A stretch of 64,000 nt of DNA from Gavia stellata (taxonomy: Eukaryota > Chordata > Aves > Gaviiformes > Gaviidae), in contig NC_082598.1 of assembly GCF_030936135.1 (NCBI RefSeq), forward strand, positions 54,776,347 to 54,840,346, read 5' to 3'. The notes beneath the pieces are model-generated. The model was not told where the DNA came from and did no database searches. It saw nothing but the letters and a program-made list of their open reading frames with translations. Each line of letters begins with the position of its first letter. Position 1 is the stretch's first letter. The position numbers were made by a program, and so were the translations under genes. Shown here one piece after another: positions 61,271 through 64,000 of the stretch.

Positions 61271-64000
61271 AGATTAAAATGTCCACACAGGCTGAGTATA
61301 AAACATGAAGATGCTAGTGGATGACATTCGTACTAAGATGCCAGACAACGAACTTGGCGGCTGAGGCCCTAATATCAAACTCTCTCAGCAACTGTGCTAC
61401 CGCAGTGGTTACCTCCTGCAGAGAGTGAGTCAGAAAGGGGGTGTGGGGGAACTAACAGCTCAGACAAATCCACCAAACTATGCGTCAGGGCTCTAAACTA
61501 GATCCAGTTCAGGAACTCAGGGGTTCTGAGCTGCCTAACTTTAATATTCTGCCTTGTGCTGCGACCTACCCGTGGAAGTATTGATGTGCATATTTCTTCA
61601 CTGAAGGCAAATCTGGCATGTATTTTTGTTAAATTACTTCATTGGTACCTGCAACAGGCTATTCAAGGGGTGGGTCTCATCCTGAAATTCACTTTTATTC
61701 TTTGGATATAGCTTTTGGAGAACTTAATCAGTGGGAATCATGCAGCTAGTTGGTTGATGAATCTATCTCTCCATCTGTCCTTCTTTCCTTGTTAGAGCTG
61801 AGATTTTAATTACAAACATCTGTGCACTATCTCTGTTTCTTCATTAAAAATAGGAATTGAAGTTGCCCTGTTGCTGCTGGCAGAGACAGAACAGAGCAAA
61901 TGCCACAACGGCAACATTCAGACAGCTAAGGGAGAATCCTCCCTCCCTGCCTCCTAGGGGTCTAGTTTGAAGTATAGGTGAGCAAGCAAATTGTATTTGT
62001 GGGGATTTCCCCATGTGAGGAGGAGCATGCCAAAAGGGAGTTATATTTATACATTTATTTCTTTATATAAATTATTATTAGAGTGGGCGTTTTTCTGTAA
62101 AAACAACTCTTGGTTATTGGGACAGTCTTTTTGGCTAAGGTACGTTAAGCAAAAGCCTCCTTATCAGTGGTGCATTCTTTGTTGCATGAGAGCACATCAT
62201 TTGTTTCACTGAGGTTCTTTACAACTCACTTTTTGTGCTCTTGCAGTCAGACTAAAATCTCCATCTTGTGGTTTGGAAAATACAGTAGGAGGCTATGGAG
62301 AGACAGACAATGCTTCTTGAGGGAGGCCGTATATGGAGAGAGCATCAATACTTGCTCTTGGCCACATGAACCTTTTTTACTGTGGTGGTTAGGAGGATGT
62401 GCCAGTTAGAAAGATATCCCTTGCTCCCTTCATTCTCCACCCTTCTGCCTTCTGAAAGAGCGGATGGAAGGTTCCGTTCATGATATATGTGGCTCATCAT
62501 TATTTATTCATGTGTTCATCTTTCTCTTTCTGATGAGAGTACATGTAGGAGGAACATTATAAAGCCAAGGTAATTTTCTGCAGTAGTTTCAGGAGGTTTA
62601 TAAAACATCTTTGCAGCTAGAAATACATACATTTTTCAAAAGAGTACATTGCAAACACGGTTGTCTTAATAAAGAGGACACTCACGAAGCTGCTCGTTTA
62701 CAATTCTGTGCTGTGCCTCATTTCTCATGTAAAGCTCCACAACACAGGAATTATTGCAGTGCAAGCCTTCACTACTTTTGGGTTACATCTAATAGTGTAA
62801 CTTAAGCTCATTGTTCATAGAGAAAGGGAACGGTGAACCTATAGTTTTCTTCTGCTAGCAAGGGCAAAGTAGTAGCACCTCTGACAGATATGCCTTGCCT
62901 TTCCCTTCCCCCTCTCTGCCTTTTCTTTCTCTTGAAAGTGGATGAAATGATTCAGAGAAAAGAGTGAATAGAGAGGAGTGAAATTCCACAGGAATTAGAA
63001 CTGAGAGGGGGGAGAGTGTAGAATTTAATTTGAGACATTCATTGGATTTTTCTTCCTATAGTGATTTCTGCTACTTAATTAAGCAGTCTGATAGCCACGG
63101 TGCTCAGCTCTCCAGCTCTGATCTATGGTATTAAAGAATTTCCTGCCCACACCCTTTATTATTCTGACTTCAGGCACTGCAAAAACCATGAAAAGCAAGG
63201 ATATTGACATTTTAATCACCCAGCTATGACATTAATGAGATTTTGGCACTATGTGATCTAACATACCCTTTGTCTTGATATCTAATGATATAAAGAGACA
63301 TCTAAAGCTGCAAGTTTAACCTTAGAGGTTTTTTTCCCCCCAGTTATGCTGCCGTGGCACATCACTGTATTATGTTGTGTGCAAAAGGGCTGTTTCTAAA
63401 GCAGCATTATTACAGTCCTACAGTTTCTTTGCTTTAAAATAGCGGACAGTGGATGCTCTACGGGTGGGTTGGTGCATGCAGACTGAAAATCAGGCTTTAA
63501 AAGAAAGCACTGAAAATCTGGACGTCACATATAGCAAAAGGATTTTGAGGTTTGGCACCCTAACGTCGGGCTACCTAGATTGTTAGGTTTCCTTAAGAGA
63601 CAAATTGAACAGATCTGCAAGGAGATGCAATTCTGCTAAAGGAGTTAAAATGGTAAGCATAAGCCAACTTTTTAGCATGTGGTTAACATTGGCTATAATT
63701 TCCTTTTTCTCCATTATAGAAAGCACAGAAGGAGATTATGTGGTGGAGATTTTGCCTAGATCTTTCTTGCTCCTAGAGAAACTTTTGGTTTTACTTGTTC
63801 CAACTACAATTGACAATACATTGAAATAGCAATTCAAAAGATGACAACTGAAATAAGTTTTCAAAATAATTTAGCCTCTAATAATTTACTAGGAAGACCA
63901 GAATGAAGCTAGCATGCAGCAGATTCATATCCTTAACAAATAATACCTCTTTCATGCATACAGACGCAGACAGGAAGCTGGGCGGGCCTTCTCCAGCCTC

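Larger units (their letters stand above)
50590..64000 (+). other. RAP1GDS1: RAP1GDS1 intron 2 (partial, continues past the window)
   Basis: It begins with GTAAGT. No sequence matching the next SmgGDS exon (starting NTETSEKIQ in human, as I recall) is found before the window ends, so this intron is at least 13.4 kb. Contents listed separately are a transcription-factor motif cluster at 53.2 kb, a LINE RT scrap at 57.1 kb, a young CR1 3' end at 58.5 kb, a tandem repeat at 60.7 kb, a MIR-like remnant at 61.2 kb and a weak cassette-exon candidate at 61.85 kb. The other intervals show nothing I can name. Confidence 0.85.

Noticed and set aside
63964..64000. Possible start of the next exon after CATACAG at the right edge
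   Set aside because: In phase with exon 2 it would read N-A-D-R-K-L-G-G-P-S-P-A, which does not resemble the expected SmgGDS continuation (N-T-E-T-S-E-K in human as I recall). The pyrimidine tract is weak and only 37 bases are visible.
1..64000. CRISPR arrays, tRNA or rRNA genes, bacterial-type operons, endogenous retroviral LTRs
   Set aside because: None seen. There are no regularly spaced repeats, no tRNA A/B-box pair with a foldable cloverleaf, and no LTR pair or gag-pol motifs other than the LINE RT fragments listed.

Overview
The window looks like a piece of a bird chromosome. It is AT-rich, mostly non-coding vertebrate DNA with one GC- and CpG-dense island. Its only abundant recognisable transposons are CR1-type LINEs, two of them young with the typical avian 3' tail of repeated octamers (ATTCTRTG). 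Very few tandem repeats are present. The species cannot be fixed from the sequence alone.

The only protein-coding gene I can support is the 5' part of RAP1GDS1 (SmgGDS) on the + strand. SmgGDS is an armadillo-repeat chaperone and exchange factor for small GTPases with polybasic tails. Its promoter lies in a CpG island at about 12.85-14.12 kb. Coding exon 1 carries only the start codon plus one base (13768-13771). A 36.7-kb first intron follows. Exon 2 (50479-50589) encodes residues 2-38 and the first base of codon 39. Intron 2 begins at 50590 and runs past the right edge, so the armadillo-repeat exons lie outside the window.

Layout: 1-12.85 kb is upstream intergenic DNA containing a MIR-like remnant (7.7 kb) and a 5'-truncated, frameshifted CR1 (10.08-11.37 kb, minus orientation). 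12.85-14.12 kb is the CpG island, promoter and exon 1. 13.77-50.48 kb is intron 1, carrying diverged CR1 copies at 26.9, 34.9, 42.4 and 43.2 kb, other ancient repeat-like scraps, short tandem repeats and two hairpins. 50.48-50.59 kb is exon 2, with a tandem NAGNAG acceptor. 50.59-64 kb is intron 2, with a non-CR1-like LINE reverse-transcriptase scrap (57.1 kb), a young CR1 3' end (58.5 kb), a MIR-like remnant (61.2 kb) and a cluster of transcription-factor motifs (53.2 kb).

I see no CRISPR array, tRNA, rRNA, operon or bacterial-type system. The best leads are the NAGNAG acceptor that would toggle Ala2 of SmgGDS, a possible stop-containing cassette exon in intron 2, an RFX/RUNX/palindrome cluster in intron 2, and layers of ancient amniote repeats. 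The remaining open frames look like chance, composition or CR1 antisense artefacts.
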